A stretch of 64,000 nucleotides of DNA from Bolinopsis microptera. Its lineage: Eukaryota > Ctenophora > Tentaculata > Lobata > Bolinopsidae. Numbering within the stretch: the stretch's first letter is position 1; each line of letters begins with the position of its first letter. A program made the position numbers and the translations under genes. The notes below the pieces were generated by a model, which was not told where the DNA came from, made no database searches, and was given only the letters and a program-made list of their open reading frames with translations. The stretch is taken from the NCBI RefSeq assembly GCF_026151205.1, contig NC_087074.1, forward strand, positions 3,038,001 through 3,102,000. Direction: 5' to 3'. Positions 34,206-45,189 of this stretch are shown one piece after another.

Positions 34206-34469
34206 ACGTATGACAACCAAAGGCCTGGCTGTAAGTCAGGTGCAAAAGAGCGGGTACGGCTCATCTCCGACAGTAGGCAGTGCGCCATCGACCGTAAGAC
34301 GCGCGCTGACCATTGAATGGTTTTTTTGCTCGTATTTCGGCCAGCACACTATTTCGGAAACAATCAAAAAGTTATAATACTTCCCATATAACAATTTTGT
34401 TGAAATTTGGTCAGCTTACGTACGCGTAAACACTTATGTTCTACTGAACCTTAATTGACGATGTCAATT

Positions 34470-34680
34470 CATCGCAGCTCGGCGCGGCACAGTAGCGCAT
34501 TTTGCCTTACCTGAGGACCCCAGGCTATTATGTTCATTAACATAATGAATAAAGATTTGGCGGAATGACAGGCTGAGCGCGGCCCAGTAAATTTTGCCGA
34601 TCTAGTCGCTGTGAGAAGCCTCATTAAGTGCGCGGCGCGGCACAGTAACGCATCGCGTTACAATATGATATCCTAAATTA
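34470..34680 (+). repeat. GC-rich dispersed unit S, copy holding element M
   Basis: Two similar halves around GCGCGGCACAGTARCGCAT. Relatives occur at 11855-11960 and 47635-47755. The phrase resembles a tRNA D-arm, but no B-box partner was found. Confidence 0.5.
34499..34598 (+). mobile_element. Miniature element M, copy 3 (84 bp) with 8-bp duplication
   Basis: 34507-34590 runs TTACCTGAGGACCCCAGG to CGGCCCAGTAA, flanked by ATTTTGCC on both sides (34499-34506 and 34591-34598). The related unit at about 47650 carries the unoccupied site GCATTTTGCCGAT. Confidence 0.9.
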
Positions 34681-35162
34681 GATATCTCTAAAAAGCATAT
34701 TACAACACCTGATCCTCAGGACCAAAGTTTCATATAATTATCCCTTCATATTTGACAAAATTGGGATATTTTGATGATCGAGTTTGACTGATGATTTGAC
34801 CATTGTTAATGATCTGGCCCGGCGCGCGCTACTTCGTAGCACTTGCCTTTCGAGAAGAAAGCGGCGCGCGCTACTTCGAAGAAATTTAGACGAGTAACAT
34901 CCGTCAACTGATGATTAGTCTTGAAAGCTAGCTACAAGTACAACATACAAAGTCAAAAGGGTTTCTGGTAACAATCGTAGAATCGGGTTACCCAACATCG
35001 GGTTATTCCGACCCACTCCATACCGAGCGTGCTAAATCACTCTACAGTCGATCTTCGAGATTGTTCTAAAAGGGTCCCCGACAGTTGAAACCAGCTTCAA
35101 TCGATGTATTTTTGGACGCTGATTCCGAATCACCCCCCATGACATAGGGTTAAAATGCTCCC

Positions 35163-36805
35163 CTGACGAGATATTGGCGAAAAACTGTCTTGATCACGTG
35201 ATATGACCGTATAAGGAAGAAAAAAGTGATGTGTTTGTAGCCACGAAATACTTAAGACCTTTGGAAAAAGACTTCTGCCAAGACCTCCTTACAGACACAA
35301 CAGATGCATTAATTTGGCTTGACGAAATCAACTCTAATAAGCCCCAAGTTGAAAAGAAAACATGTAAACCGTTTACTTTTGACTTCAAGGGCCTTTACGA
35401 CTCCCTCAGCCCCTCCCTTGTCATTGAAGCTCTTGAATTTGCCATGGACCAATTAAGACCCGACTGGTCTATGAACTTCAAAGCTTGGCTAATTGACTTG
35501 GTGAACCACAGCCTAAAATCATCTATAGGTTTTTTCGAGAATGCTTGGTACAAACAAATACACGGTGTACCTAGTACCTACTGGAGGTTCTCTATGTGTT
35601 CAACTGGCAAACATCGCTGTGTTTTATGTCCTTAACAAGGAAGTCTACTCAAACCCCACACTAATGGACCAAGTAGCATCTGTTAAGAGATACATTGACG
35701 ACGGATCAGCAGGTCAGTTTACAGGTACTACCAGACAGTTTTCAGCATGGATAAAGAAGGTCAACGAAAACATCGCTCCCGATGGCCTTGAAATAGATGA
35801 ATTCCAAGCAGAAAATACAGCTGAATATGTCAGTTTTCTAGATGTACAGTTTACTTTCGACCATCAAGGAGAGCTTCAAACTGATCTATACGTAAAAGAA
35901 ACAGACTCCAGGTCCTACCTACATTTCAGCAGTAGTCACCCCAATCACATATTCTCAGGAATTGTATACTCCCAGTGTTTACGCCTTAGGAGGATAATCA
36001 ATTCAAAGGAGAGGTTAGAGACCCAGCTTAACATTCTCAAACGGGCGTTTTATGAATCAGGATACCCTAGCAAAATGGTTGTCAACATAGCTAACAAAGT
36101 CCTTGGCATGGAAAGAATGTCAGTCAGGAACAGTACGGTCGAGCCTAATGAACAATCCCCGCTATCAGCCATACCAATCAGAGTCATCTCCAGTTATTGA
36201 AGTGACAATGACTTGGTGAATGTTGTCCAGCAATACGAAGGTCACTTGAGACGAACTCGTAGTTTTAGTGAAAGTGAGAGTCAGCAAGCCACAAACTCCA
36301 CCACAGCACCGAAAGGAAAAAATAAACTGTTTCAGTTTGTGAAGAAAACGGGATCTACGCTTAGATCTCGCCTCGTTACATCTAAACAGCTTGCCTTAGG
36401 TGCTAAACATGGTAAAACTGAACCCTGTCACAGAAGAAACTGCAAGTGTTGTAAAATGATCATGAGTAAGGACTCCATCACATCAAATGGCAAAAAATCA
36501 AATCAGCCCCTGGTTGTTGCAAGACCTATAACATCATCTATCTTGTACAGTGTTCAATTTGTAGGTCCAAATTTTATGAAATCATTGATGGTAGAACATT
36601 TGATATTACTAGTGATGAGTATAGCCTAGGAGTTCACTTGATTGACCACGGTTTAGGAGTACATACAGATTTTAATGAAAGTTTTAGAACTTTTATTTTA
36701 GAGAATTGCAGTCCCAGTACACTTGAAGTGAAAGACAATAACTACATACATTTGCTTAATTCTCTTAGACCTTTTGGCCTTAATACTGTCAATCCCTTTG
36801 GATAA
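35163..36805 (+). pseudogene. Penelope-like retroelement, broken
   Basis: The reverse transcriptase order is visible: FTFDFKGLYDSL (motif A, catalytic Asp), a PTGGSLCVQLANI block (motif B), KRYIDDG (motif C, catalytic Asp pair) and EYVSFLDVQF, then SSSHPNHIFSGIVYSQCLRL, a stretch common in Penelope-like elements. After it come a Cys cluster (CHRRNCKCC) and a tail ending RPFGLN..NPFG. Lesions: a 7-bp duplication near 35575 shifts frame before motif B, an in-frame TGA at 36198, and another frame change near 36580. The 5' part is missing. Whether the C-terminus was a GIY-YIG endonuclease is uncertain. Confidence 0.7.
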
Positions 36806-37149
36806 CCTATATTCCATAAACCTTAATCTGATCTTTTTACCTTTTTCGGATTCTTAATTTTGTAACGGCTTGAGTTTCACTAACCTTTTTAAATTTTTTA
36901 GGTTCAATGTCACTGGAGATGACTACAATCGAAATATATTTGGCAAGAATCTGAATGTTTTCAGTGTTGAAAGTTTAGTTTCTTAAATCCTGGAGTAGTC
37001 ATTCGTGTCCCTGATATTTGGGTTAATTCTAACTCTCCTAGCTTGTAACCTTTTAGCTTGTGTGATGATAAAAGTTGCTCTCTTATCAGTAGAATCGTTT
37101 TATTACACTGAGCTCACCGTGTAGCCTTGTAATACAAGTTAAGTACATC

Positions 37150-38010
37150 ATGGACGATATGGAATTATTAGAACATTTGTCAGCTCGCTCTGTGTATGTG
37201 ACTGAAGCGCATCAGGACTGCCATACTTGGATTACAGAACTTGAAGAAGCCTCAAACTGTGATGAATCAGAGTTCTCAGCAGAACAATTTGAAAAACCAG
37301 GGAAACCGACTAAGAAAGTTATGTCAAAGTTATTGTACAGTGTGTACAGAGATATGAAACAGTTTGTCAGAGAAGCTATCAAAATGGAGTTGAAGAGCTC
37401 TCTTATTCGATCACAAAATTCGGTGATTAAACTGCAGAGTGAACTTCTCGAGGGCAAATCAAAGCAGTTGGAATCTGTTCAGACCACCGTAAAATCTGCC
37501 GTTCAGGAAAGTGTACAAGCTAAGATCAGGTCATACAGTAAAGCTGTTTCAAAGGTCCCGCCGGAAACTGCACTGACAGAACAGAGCTTGAAAAAGGTAG
37601 TCCAAAGTTCTGTATTAAAAGAGGACCGCAGTAAGAATTTGGTCGTGTTTGGTTTAATGGAGACAGATGATGAGAAACTATCCGATAAAATAGACGAACT
37701 GTTTGAACAAATCGAAGTAAAACCACGCTATGAAGCTTTCAGAATTGGAAGGATATCAGCCGACAAGACCAGACCTGTCAAAATATCGGTTACAAATGTC
37801 CACGAGATATTAATATTATTGAAATCGAAGAAACTGAAACTGAGTCAGCACCACAAAACAGTTTTCATTTCTCCGGATCGGTCACCTGAGGAGCAAACCA
37901 AACATCATCTGCTGGTATTGGAAATGAAACAGAAGGCAAAGGACGATTTGAATAGACGCTATTATATCAGAAGTGGTATTATTTGTTGTGAGGACAAGAT
38001 CCTAGACTAA
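37150..38010 (+). CDS. LINE ORF1-like protein, 286 residues, apparently intact
   Basis: An ATG at 37150 starts an intact frame. Residues about 55-150 are charged and heptad-like, suggesting a coiled coil (MKQFVREAIKMELKSSL, QSELLEGKSKQLESVQ). From about 155 (SKNLVVFGLMETDDEKL... AFRIGRISADKTRPVKIS) the layout matches the RNA-binding fold plus C-terminal domain of L1-type ORF1 proteins, which bind LINE RNA as trimers. No reverse transcriptase follows: the stop is succeeded by a short 3' region with a hairpin and a TTTCA tail. The broken Penelope-like RT upstream is another family. Confidence 0.7.
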   Translation: MDDMELLEHLSARSVYVTEAHQDCHTWITELEEASNCDESEFSAEQFEKPGKPTKKVMSKLLYSVYRDMKQFVREAIKMELKSSLIRSQNSVIKLQSELLEGKSKQLESVQTTVKSAVQESVQAKIRSYSKAVSKVPPETALTEQSLKKVVQSSVLKEDRSKNLVVFGLMETDDEKLSDKIDELFEQIEVKPRYEAFRIGRISADKTRPVKISVTNVHEILILLKSKKLKLSQHHKTVFISPDRSPEEQTKHHLLVLEMKQKAKDDLNRRYYIRSGIICCEDKILD

Positions 38011-38180
38011 TTTAAATTATTTACGACATAGTCATATTCATTTTCATGCTAGTCTTTTTCACGCACCCTTTAGGGCCGCCCTGAAATGGTTAGTAGCTGA
38101 CACTTGTGCCGGCTGCTAACCATATGGGCGGGATATAAGCACATTGTTTCATTTCATTTCATTTCATTTCGTCAGCGTCA
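38011..38180 (+). repeat. LINE 3' end: hairpin and (TTTCA)n tail
   Basis: GGTTAGTAGCTGACACTTG followed by TGCCGGCTGCTAACC can fold into a stem (GGTTAG-AGC / GCT-CTAACC). After GGGCGGGATATAAGCACATT comes a (TTTCA) run of four to five units. A 3' hairpin and short simple-repeat tail are common recognition features of CR1/L2-type LINEs. Confidence 0.7.
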
Positions 38181-38339
38181 TGGTGTGCATCGCTTTTTGA
38201 TTTAACGGAGATTACTGAAAGAAAGATTTTAATATGACCATTGAGTCTCTATTGTGTTCCTTTACTATCCATCGATCGGCTGAATTAATTGTTCTCTCCG
38301 AAAGAGCTAGAATTTCAAACAAAGCGAAATGACGTATTC

Positions 38340-39466
38340 GGTTACAAATACCAACAATGTCCACGAGATATTAATATTATTGAAATCGAAGAAACTGAAA
38401 CTGAGTCAGCACCACAAAACAGTTTTTATTTATCCGGATCGGTCACCTGAGGAGCAAACCAAACATCATCTGCTGGTATTGGAAATGAAACAGAAGGCAA
38501 AGGACGATTTGAATAGACGCTATTATATCAGAAGTGGTATTATTTGTTGTGAGGACGAGATCCTAGACTAATTTAAATTATTTACGACATTGTCATATTC
38601 ATTTTCATGCTAGTCTTTTTCACGCACCCTTTAGGGCCGCTCTGACATGGTTAGTAGCTGACACTTGTGCCGGCTGCTAACCATATGGGCGGGATATAAG
38701 CACATTGTTTCATTTCATTTCATTTCATTTCATTTCGTCAGCGTCATGGTGTGCATCGCTTTTTGATTTAACGGAGATTACTGAAAGAAAGATTTTCATA
38801 TGACCATTGAGTCTCGATTGTGTTCCTTTACTATCCATCGATCGGCTGAATTAATTGTTCTCTCCGAAAGAGCTAGAATTTCAAACAAAGCGAAATGACG
38901 TATTCGGTTACAAATACCAACAATGTCCACGAGATATTAATATTATTGAAATCGAAGAAACTGAAACTGAGTCAGCACCACAAAACAGTTTTCATTTATC
39001 CGGATCGGTCACCTGAGGAGCAAACCAAACATCATCTGCTGGTATTGGAAATGAAACAGAAGGCAAAGGACGATTTGAATAGACGCTATTATATCAGAAG
39101 TGGTATTATTTGTTGTGAGGACGAGATCCTAGACTAATTTAAATTATTTACGACATTGTCATATTCATTTTCATGCTAGTCTTTTTCACGCACCCTTTAG
39201 GGCCGCTCTGACATGGTTAGTAGCTGACACTTGTGCCGGCTGCTAACCATATGGGCGGGATATAAGTACATTGTTTCATTTCATTTCATTTCATTTCGTC
39301 AGCGTCATGGTGTGCATCGCTTTTTGATTTAACGGAGATTACTGAAAGAAAGATTTTCATATGACCATTGAGTCTCTATTGTGTTCCTTTACTATCCATC
39401 GATCGGCTGAATTAATTGTTCTCTCCGAAAGAGCAAGAATTTCAAACAAAGCGAAATGACGTATTC
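38340..39466 (+). repeat. Two further tandem copies of the LINE 3' end plus its flank
   Basis: Units 38340-38905 (566 bp) and 38906-39466 (561 bp) each hold the last 72 codons of ORF1, the hairpin, the TTTCA tail and about 170 bp of non-LINE flank ending GCGAAATGACGTATTC. They start at the same internal base (CGGTTACAAAT) with the same six extra bases, so a single event made the first junction and a second duplicated the unit. TTTCA counts differ between units. Confidence 0.9.
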
Positions 39467-39819
39467 TTTGTTTCCCCAGCAAGAAGATGGTGACTATAAA
39501 AGTCAACCCCAATCCCCTGAGTTAGCAGTCGATACTCAGTCAGAAACAGAGTGCTCGAAGTCATTTATTTCTGCACCATTTTTGCACCATCAAGACTATT
39601 CTCTCTTTCTGATATTCAACAAATCGTTTGAAAACGAAGCTTTTGTCAAAAATTATTACAAATATTTATTTGCAAGACACCAATTATAACTGTTGACTGC
39701 TCAGGATGTTAACCATTGAGTGTTTATTGACTGTTATCCTGGCCCAACCGATGTATCTCTGTGCACTTACTGAAAGTACTTCGAGTAGCTTTGGCTGGGA
39801 TCGCTCCAGAACAACAGTA
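39467..39819. other. Flank of the LINE array, nothing seen
   Basis: A 77-codon ORF (39456-39689) begins in the repeated flank and has no recognisable domain. Confidence 0.4.
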
Positions 39820-40583
39820 TCAGGTACGTCCTCCTATCACTCCACTGGGGTCTTTTTGTAAGTACCATTCCAAGAGTGAGTTGTTGTTAGTAGCGGTGTA
39901 TCCTTTAGTAGGGGGCGTGTCGGGGAATTCTTTAAGAAATTTAGCCAGTGACGATTTTAACAGGTCCAAAGTAGAGTTGGAATTTATTTCTTTGGGAAGA
40001 AGATTCCACAGCTGTGCCGTTTTCACTCCAAATAAGTTTTCATAGTGTGTTGCCACAGAGCGCTGTGATTTGTTGTTCAGTGCCGGTACAGTAGCTTTTA
40101 TTCCATGTCGGGGGTTGTTTTTGAATAGCATGCCAATATCATTTGGGGCCAGGCCATTGAGAATTTTCCATGTGTGGATCAAGATGTACCTTTCTCGATG
40201 TCTCTGCAAAGATATTCTATAGCCTCTATGTCCATGGTCTTGGCTGGATTCCAGACGGGGCTGCAATATTTTAGCTTACTCTGCACCACGGTTTTGAAGA
40301 GGGTAAGCATTAGAAATGGTGATCTGTCCTTGAAGACGCTTAGAACCCCGGATGTTGTAAGACTGTAACTGAGCAGATCATTTGTAAATGGCAGATTTCG
40401 TAGCAGAAGCGAATTATTGAGCGTATAGTTGAGGATCTGAAATTTAGCTTCGTTGAGCTGCATATTGTTTCTTCGAGCCCAGACAGTAAAATTGAAGAGG
40501 TCTTCTTGTAGCGATGCTTTGGTGGCCAGGTCCAATATCTTGCCGATGAGTTTGGTGTCATATGCTAACGGTAGGTTTCTCAC
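39820..40583 (-). pseudogene. CR1/L2-type LINE fragment, frameshifted
   Basis: Two overlapping minus-strand frames (40583-40179 and 40266-39820) together read as the end of a reverse transcriptase. It starts where the YADD box should be, but the box reads LAYDTKL, so a catalytic Asp is lost. LFKTVVQSKLKYCSPVW and LWNLLPKEINSN are typical of the thumb and C-terminal region of this group. The frame change lies at about 40200-40250. 5'-truncated. Confidence 0.75.
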
Positions 40584-40599
40584 TTCAAATTTTAACGTT

Positions 40600-41150
40600 T
40601 ATCACCAACTTTTCAAAAGTGCAAAGCTTCTGAGACACGACCGTGGACATTACTTCATTTTTTCAAATTTTTAAGAAAAATTAATGTGACGGATACGACA
40701 AGTTGGGACCCTACTTCCAAAATGTTTATTGTAAAATATATAATCCTGATAAATTGTATGGTATTGGTAGTGGTACTCTTTTGCCTTCAGAAGAGATAGG
40801 TTATAATAGTTATACAATGCTTTTTAATACAACGCGACACCATCTTTACGGAGGTTTTCCCGAAAAAGTATTTGAGCAACAGTTTTGAAACTTTGCAGAG
40901 GTCTAATTTTTGTACCCATGCTTCATTATATGATATTTTGTGAATAGAAATTATCGCATACCCAATCTATGGCCATCTAAAAATCTAGATAGTTTTGTTA
41001 AGTTTTGAGCCTTGTTTCTTTGAATAAGCAAAATCGCACATTATGCAATATCAAACAAACAACTTTGGTTCCCTAGTAAAAGTATAGAGAACTTACTGTC
41101 TTAAACATTTGCCTTTACAATAAACGCGACCTTAACGTGGAATTGCCCAA
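40600..41150. other. Upstream of the GPCR exon; no coding exon identified
   Basis: An open stretch at 40703-40888 lacks an ATG start and has no known domain. The signal-peptide exon of the receptor must lie further left or be too short to spot. Confidence 0.35.
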
Positions 41151-41171
41151 CACTATCATTAAACATTTCAG

Positions 41172-44100
41172 TGTGTCAATCACTTCCAAATTCCAACGAA
41201 GACGACTCTTGGCAGATAGTCGAAGTGGACGGGTTTCTAAGAAACGTGAAATGTGTAAATCTAGAACTTGTCTACAAATGCACGCATTCTGACGATGTTT
41301 ATGATTTGGCTCCATACACGCTAAACGAACTCTTTCCTGTCAATGAGTACAACGGCACATGCTCAAACGACCCCTACTTTTACCAAGCCTGCAAATTGGA
41401 TGTGATCGCTGAGGTTATGAAGGGAGATGAGAAAACAGTTTGCGGGGTCTTTATTTGCTCTGAGATTGTACCCTCATTTATCGGTCACGAGGAGACTCAC
41501 ATAGACAACATATATCAATCTGGGTACGTTTGTGAGGACATCAAGGACTGTTTCAACACTAACATTGCTGAAGAAATTGGGTGTGAAAAAGAAGGGAGTG
41601 AAATGGTGTATCTCCCAAGCGGAAAACAGACCTATGCGTTTGACTTGTGCAATGATAGATGTGACATGCATAGCTGTGAGGATGAGGCTAAGTGTAACGG
41701 ATATCAATACGGAACCTACTGTCATGTACAGCTCTCAAATAATACGAGGAGTGACTATTTAAGACCAATACTTACCTGCAACGCCATCAAGAATTGTCCA
41801 AGTAAGTATGATAGCAACTGTGTAGTCTCTAATGATACGCAATCTTCTTGCATACCGTCTTCAGCATTGGGCAATATACTCAACAAGGTCCTACTTCCAG
41901 ATCACTTCAGATGTGCAACTATGATGCACTTTGAGTCTTACTGTTACAACTTCTTAGACCAGACAAACTGCTCAGATCCTTTAAAAGTCGGACTTTTCTG
42001 TGAGATCGAAGGGCATAATTCGAGCATATCCACACAGAAAATATGCATAGGGGACCCTTTGTGCGATGACCATATTGATACGCATTGCGTCCAAACCTCT
42101 TCAGCGTGTTTCGTGCATAAACACAGCCTGTGTGACTTTAAGGAAGATTGCACAGACAAAAGCGATGAAACGACCTTTCGTTGCAGCAATTCTAGTCTCA
42201 CTGTGGAAACGTGCACACGTAGACTTCTAAAAACAGCGGGAAATCTTCCGATCCGGTTAGCTTGGTTAAAAGACGGTGAAATAGATTGCACAGATGGAAA
42301 GGATGAAGAAAAAGATTGGCCAAGTTGTGGACAAGGACAAACATTTCGATATGTTAGAGACACTACATCCTGTGGAAATGTATACCTCTGTTCATCCGGA
42401 CGTGCGGACTTCATCGAATTCGCACAGCTGTGTGATGGTATAGAGACATGTGGCAATGAACTACAAGTCTGCAAACTGGCTTGTTTGAAAATTGAAATAC
42501 CCTCTTTAATTTCACTGACTTCTCCGGACGGACTGAATAGACATCTTTCATACTGTGTTCGAGGACTTAGCAACATGGAATACCTCAAAGACAAATGTGT
42601 AAGAGATTATTTTTATGCTAATAAAACTCTTGACGTCTTTGGCCAGACTGCCATTCATATCCACATTCCATCAAAAGCCCGAGAGTGTGACAGCCTATTT
42701 GGGGAGAATTACGTTCTGACAAGTTGTAGTAAAAAATGTATTAACTCTTCATGTCCCATACAGAGCTTCGGGAGTCCGGAACAGTGTTCCGAACAATTAA
42801 ATTCCAAGGTCTTTACCATCGCAAACAACAAACACTTAACCTTTCTAAGGAAACGTCGAGCTGCTTATATAATGGATTACTTTGCTTGTAAGAACAATCA
42901 CAAATGTTTGGAATTTAAACAAGTGTGCGACCTAGTGGACGACTGTGGTGACGATTCTGACGAAATCATGTGCACAAACCATTTTCAGTGCACTGACACA
43001 GGCTTCTACATTCCGATTACAAACAAATGCGATGGCACTATTAACTGTTCTGATCTATCAGATGAGTGTAATGAAGATTGCTCGGTTAAAATCCTTAAGA
43101 ACTGGATGCTGGCTGTGTTGTCGTGGACTATGGGGGTGATAGCCATTTCTGCAAATTTTTGGGTCATCGTAAAGAGCATCGTATTTTTCAAAACTTGTAA
43201 CAAATCAATGGTATTTGTGAACAAATGTCTAATCGTAATGATATCATGTGCGGACTTTCTAGTAGGCGTATATCTACTCTTCATCGCTACGTTTGACACT
43301 ATAATCCACAAAGACAACTACTGCTCCCAGCAGAACATTTGGCTCACTAGTACATTTTGCCAGGTACTAGGGGTGTTAAGCTCCATGGGATCACAAATCT
43401 CCTTATTTGCCATGACGGGGCTGAGCATGACTCGAGTTAAAGGAGTTTACTCTGTCATGAAGCCCCAAGGTGATGTTACCTCCAAACTAAAACTTAAGAT
43501 GTTCTTGACAGGGGTCCTTCTTTGCTCAGTAGCTATTTTCATATCGGTATTTCCACTGATTAATAAATTTGAGGACTACTTCGTCAATGGGTTGACGTAC
43601 GACGCTGAGATGAGGATATTCATAGGACGAGTCAACAAGGAGACTCACTTTGCGGGCTTACAAGGCTTCTATGGGAGAATGAAAAACCAGACACTGTCTT
43701 GGCATATGATCAACAAAATGGTGGATGGCATGTTTTCACATGACTATAACTACACAAATATCACTGAAACCAGAAGGAAAGTCACTTTTTATGGAAACGA
43801 TGGAGTGTGTCTCTTCAAATTCTTCGTCAAAAACACGGACCCTCAGAGACATTTTGTCTGGACAATTCTAGGAATAGACCTGCTGTGCTTCTTAATGATA
43901 GCAGTCTGCTACATCTGTATAGGAGTCATAACAACACGTTCATCCCATGCTGTTAACGTCCAAAAAAATGATGCAGCATCCAAAAGGAGGAGGAGAACTA
44001 ATAGAAAGATCGCAATTATCATCTGTACGGATTTTATCTGCTGGGTACCATTCATTGTAATCTGTGTCCTACATTCGTGTGAAGTGCTGGATGCAACATT

Positions 44101-44839
44101 TTTATACTCAATGTTCTCCATTGGTATTTTACCAATAAACTCAATGATTAACCCTCTCCTTTATGATGATACCATCGCCAAATACCTTAAACTCCAAACA
44201 CATAAATCCTTGTTTGTTTCTGGAACATCAATAGTGTGGAACCTCTGTAGGCGTGGGAGAAATAATCTTGTGCACTTCTGCATAGGAAATGTAACTTGCC
44301 CCGCAAATGATCCAGATCCTGTAACAACTGATTTAGTAATAACGGCAGAGCATGCAGTGGAAGAAATAGTTGAAATGAGAAACATTGGCCCCGCAAATGA
44401 TCCTGCAACAACTGATTTAGTAATAACGGCAGAGCATGCAGCGGAAGAAATAGTTGGAATGAGAAACATTGGCCCCGCAAATGATCCTGCACCGACTGAT
44501 TTAGTAAAAACGGCAGAGCATGCAGTGGAAGAAATAGTTGGAATGAGAAACATTGGCCCCGCAAATGATCCTGCACCAATTGATTTAGTAAAAACGGCAG
44601 AGCATACAGCGGAAGAAATAGTTGAAATGAGAAACATTGGCCCCGCAAATGATCCTGCACCGACTGATTTAGTAATAACGGCAGAGCATGCAGTGGAAGA
44701 AATAGTTGGAATGAGAAACATTGGCCCCGCAAATGATCCTGCACCAACTGATTTAGTAAAAACGGCAGAGCATGCAGTGGAAGAAATAGTTGGAATGAGA
44801 AACATTGGCCCCGCAAATGATCCTGCACCAACTGATTAA
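41172..44839 (+). CDS. LDLa-module class A GPCR (LGR/GRL101-like), last exon
   Basis: The exon follows the acceptor AACATTTCAG and needs one base from an upstream exon to complete its first codon, so the start and signal peptide are not in it. Residues about 1-640 are Cys-rich with at least three LDL-receptor class A modules (CDFKEDCTDKSDE, CDLVDDCGDDSDE, CDGTINCSDLSDE) and many N-glycosylation sites. Seven membrane segments follow (about 645-1000): TM3 ends MTRVKGVY in place of DRY, and TM7 carries NPLLY. The cytoplasmic tail is seven 28-residue repeats. Leucine-rich repeats of classic LGRs are not seen. Ligand unknown. Confidence 0.85.
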
Positions 44840-45180
44840 GTAAAAACGGCAGAGCATGCAGCGGAAGAAATAGTTGGAATGAGAAACATTGGCCCCGCAA
44901 ATGATCCTGCACCAACTGATTTAGTAAAAACGGCAGAGCATGCAGTGGAAGAAATAGTTGGAATGAGAAACATTGGCCCCGCAAATGATCCTGCACCAAC
45001 TGATTCAGTAAAAACGGCAGAGCATGCAGTGGAAGAAATAGTTGGAATGAGAAACATTGGCCCCGCAAATGATCCTGCACCAACTGATTAAGTAAAAACG
45101 GCAGAGCATGCAGCGGAAGAAATAAATGGAATGAGAAACATTGGCCCCGCAAATGATCATGCACCAACTGAGATAACGGA
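44293..45180 (+). repeat. Coding 84-bp minisatellite, about 11 units, with stop codons inside
   Basis: Units carry GGCCCCGCAAATGATCCTGC and encode IGPANDPAPTDLVKTAEHAV plus EEIVGMRN. Seven units are in the receptor frame. In unit 7 a TTA codon is TAA (44837-44839), ending the protein. Four further units keep the same frame, one of them with the same TAA. Length is a multiple of three, so unit gain or loss would keep frame. Confidence 0.9.
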
Positions 45181-45189
45181 TTCTTAATA

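Noticed and set aside
41944-42594. 216-residue antisense ORF
   Set aside because: Shadow of the LDLa-rich receptor coding strand.
44293-45180. Regular repeats that could suggest a CRISPR-like array
   Set aside because: Units are contiguous without spacers, coding, and the genome is animal.
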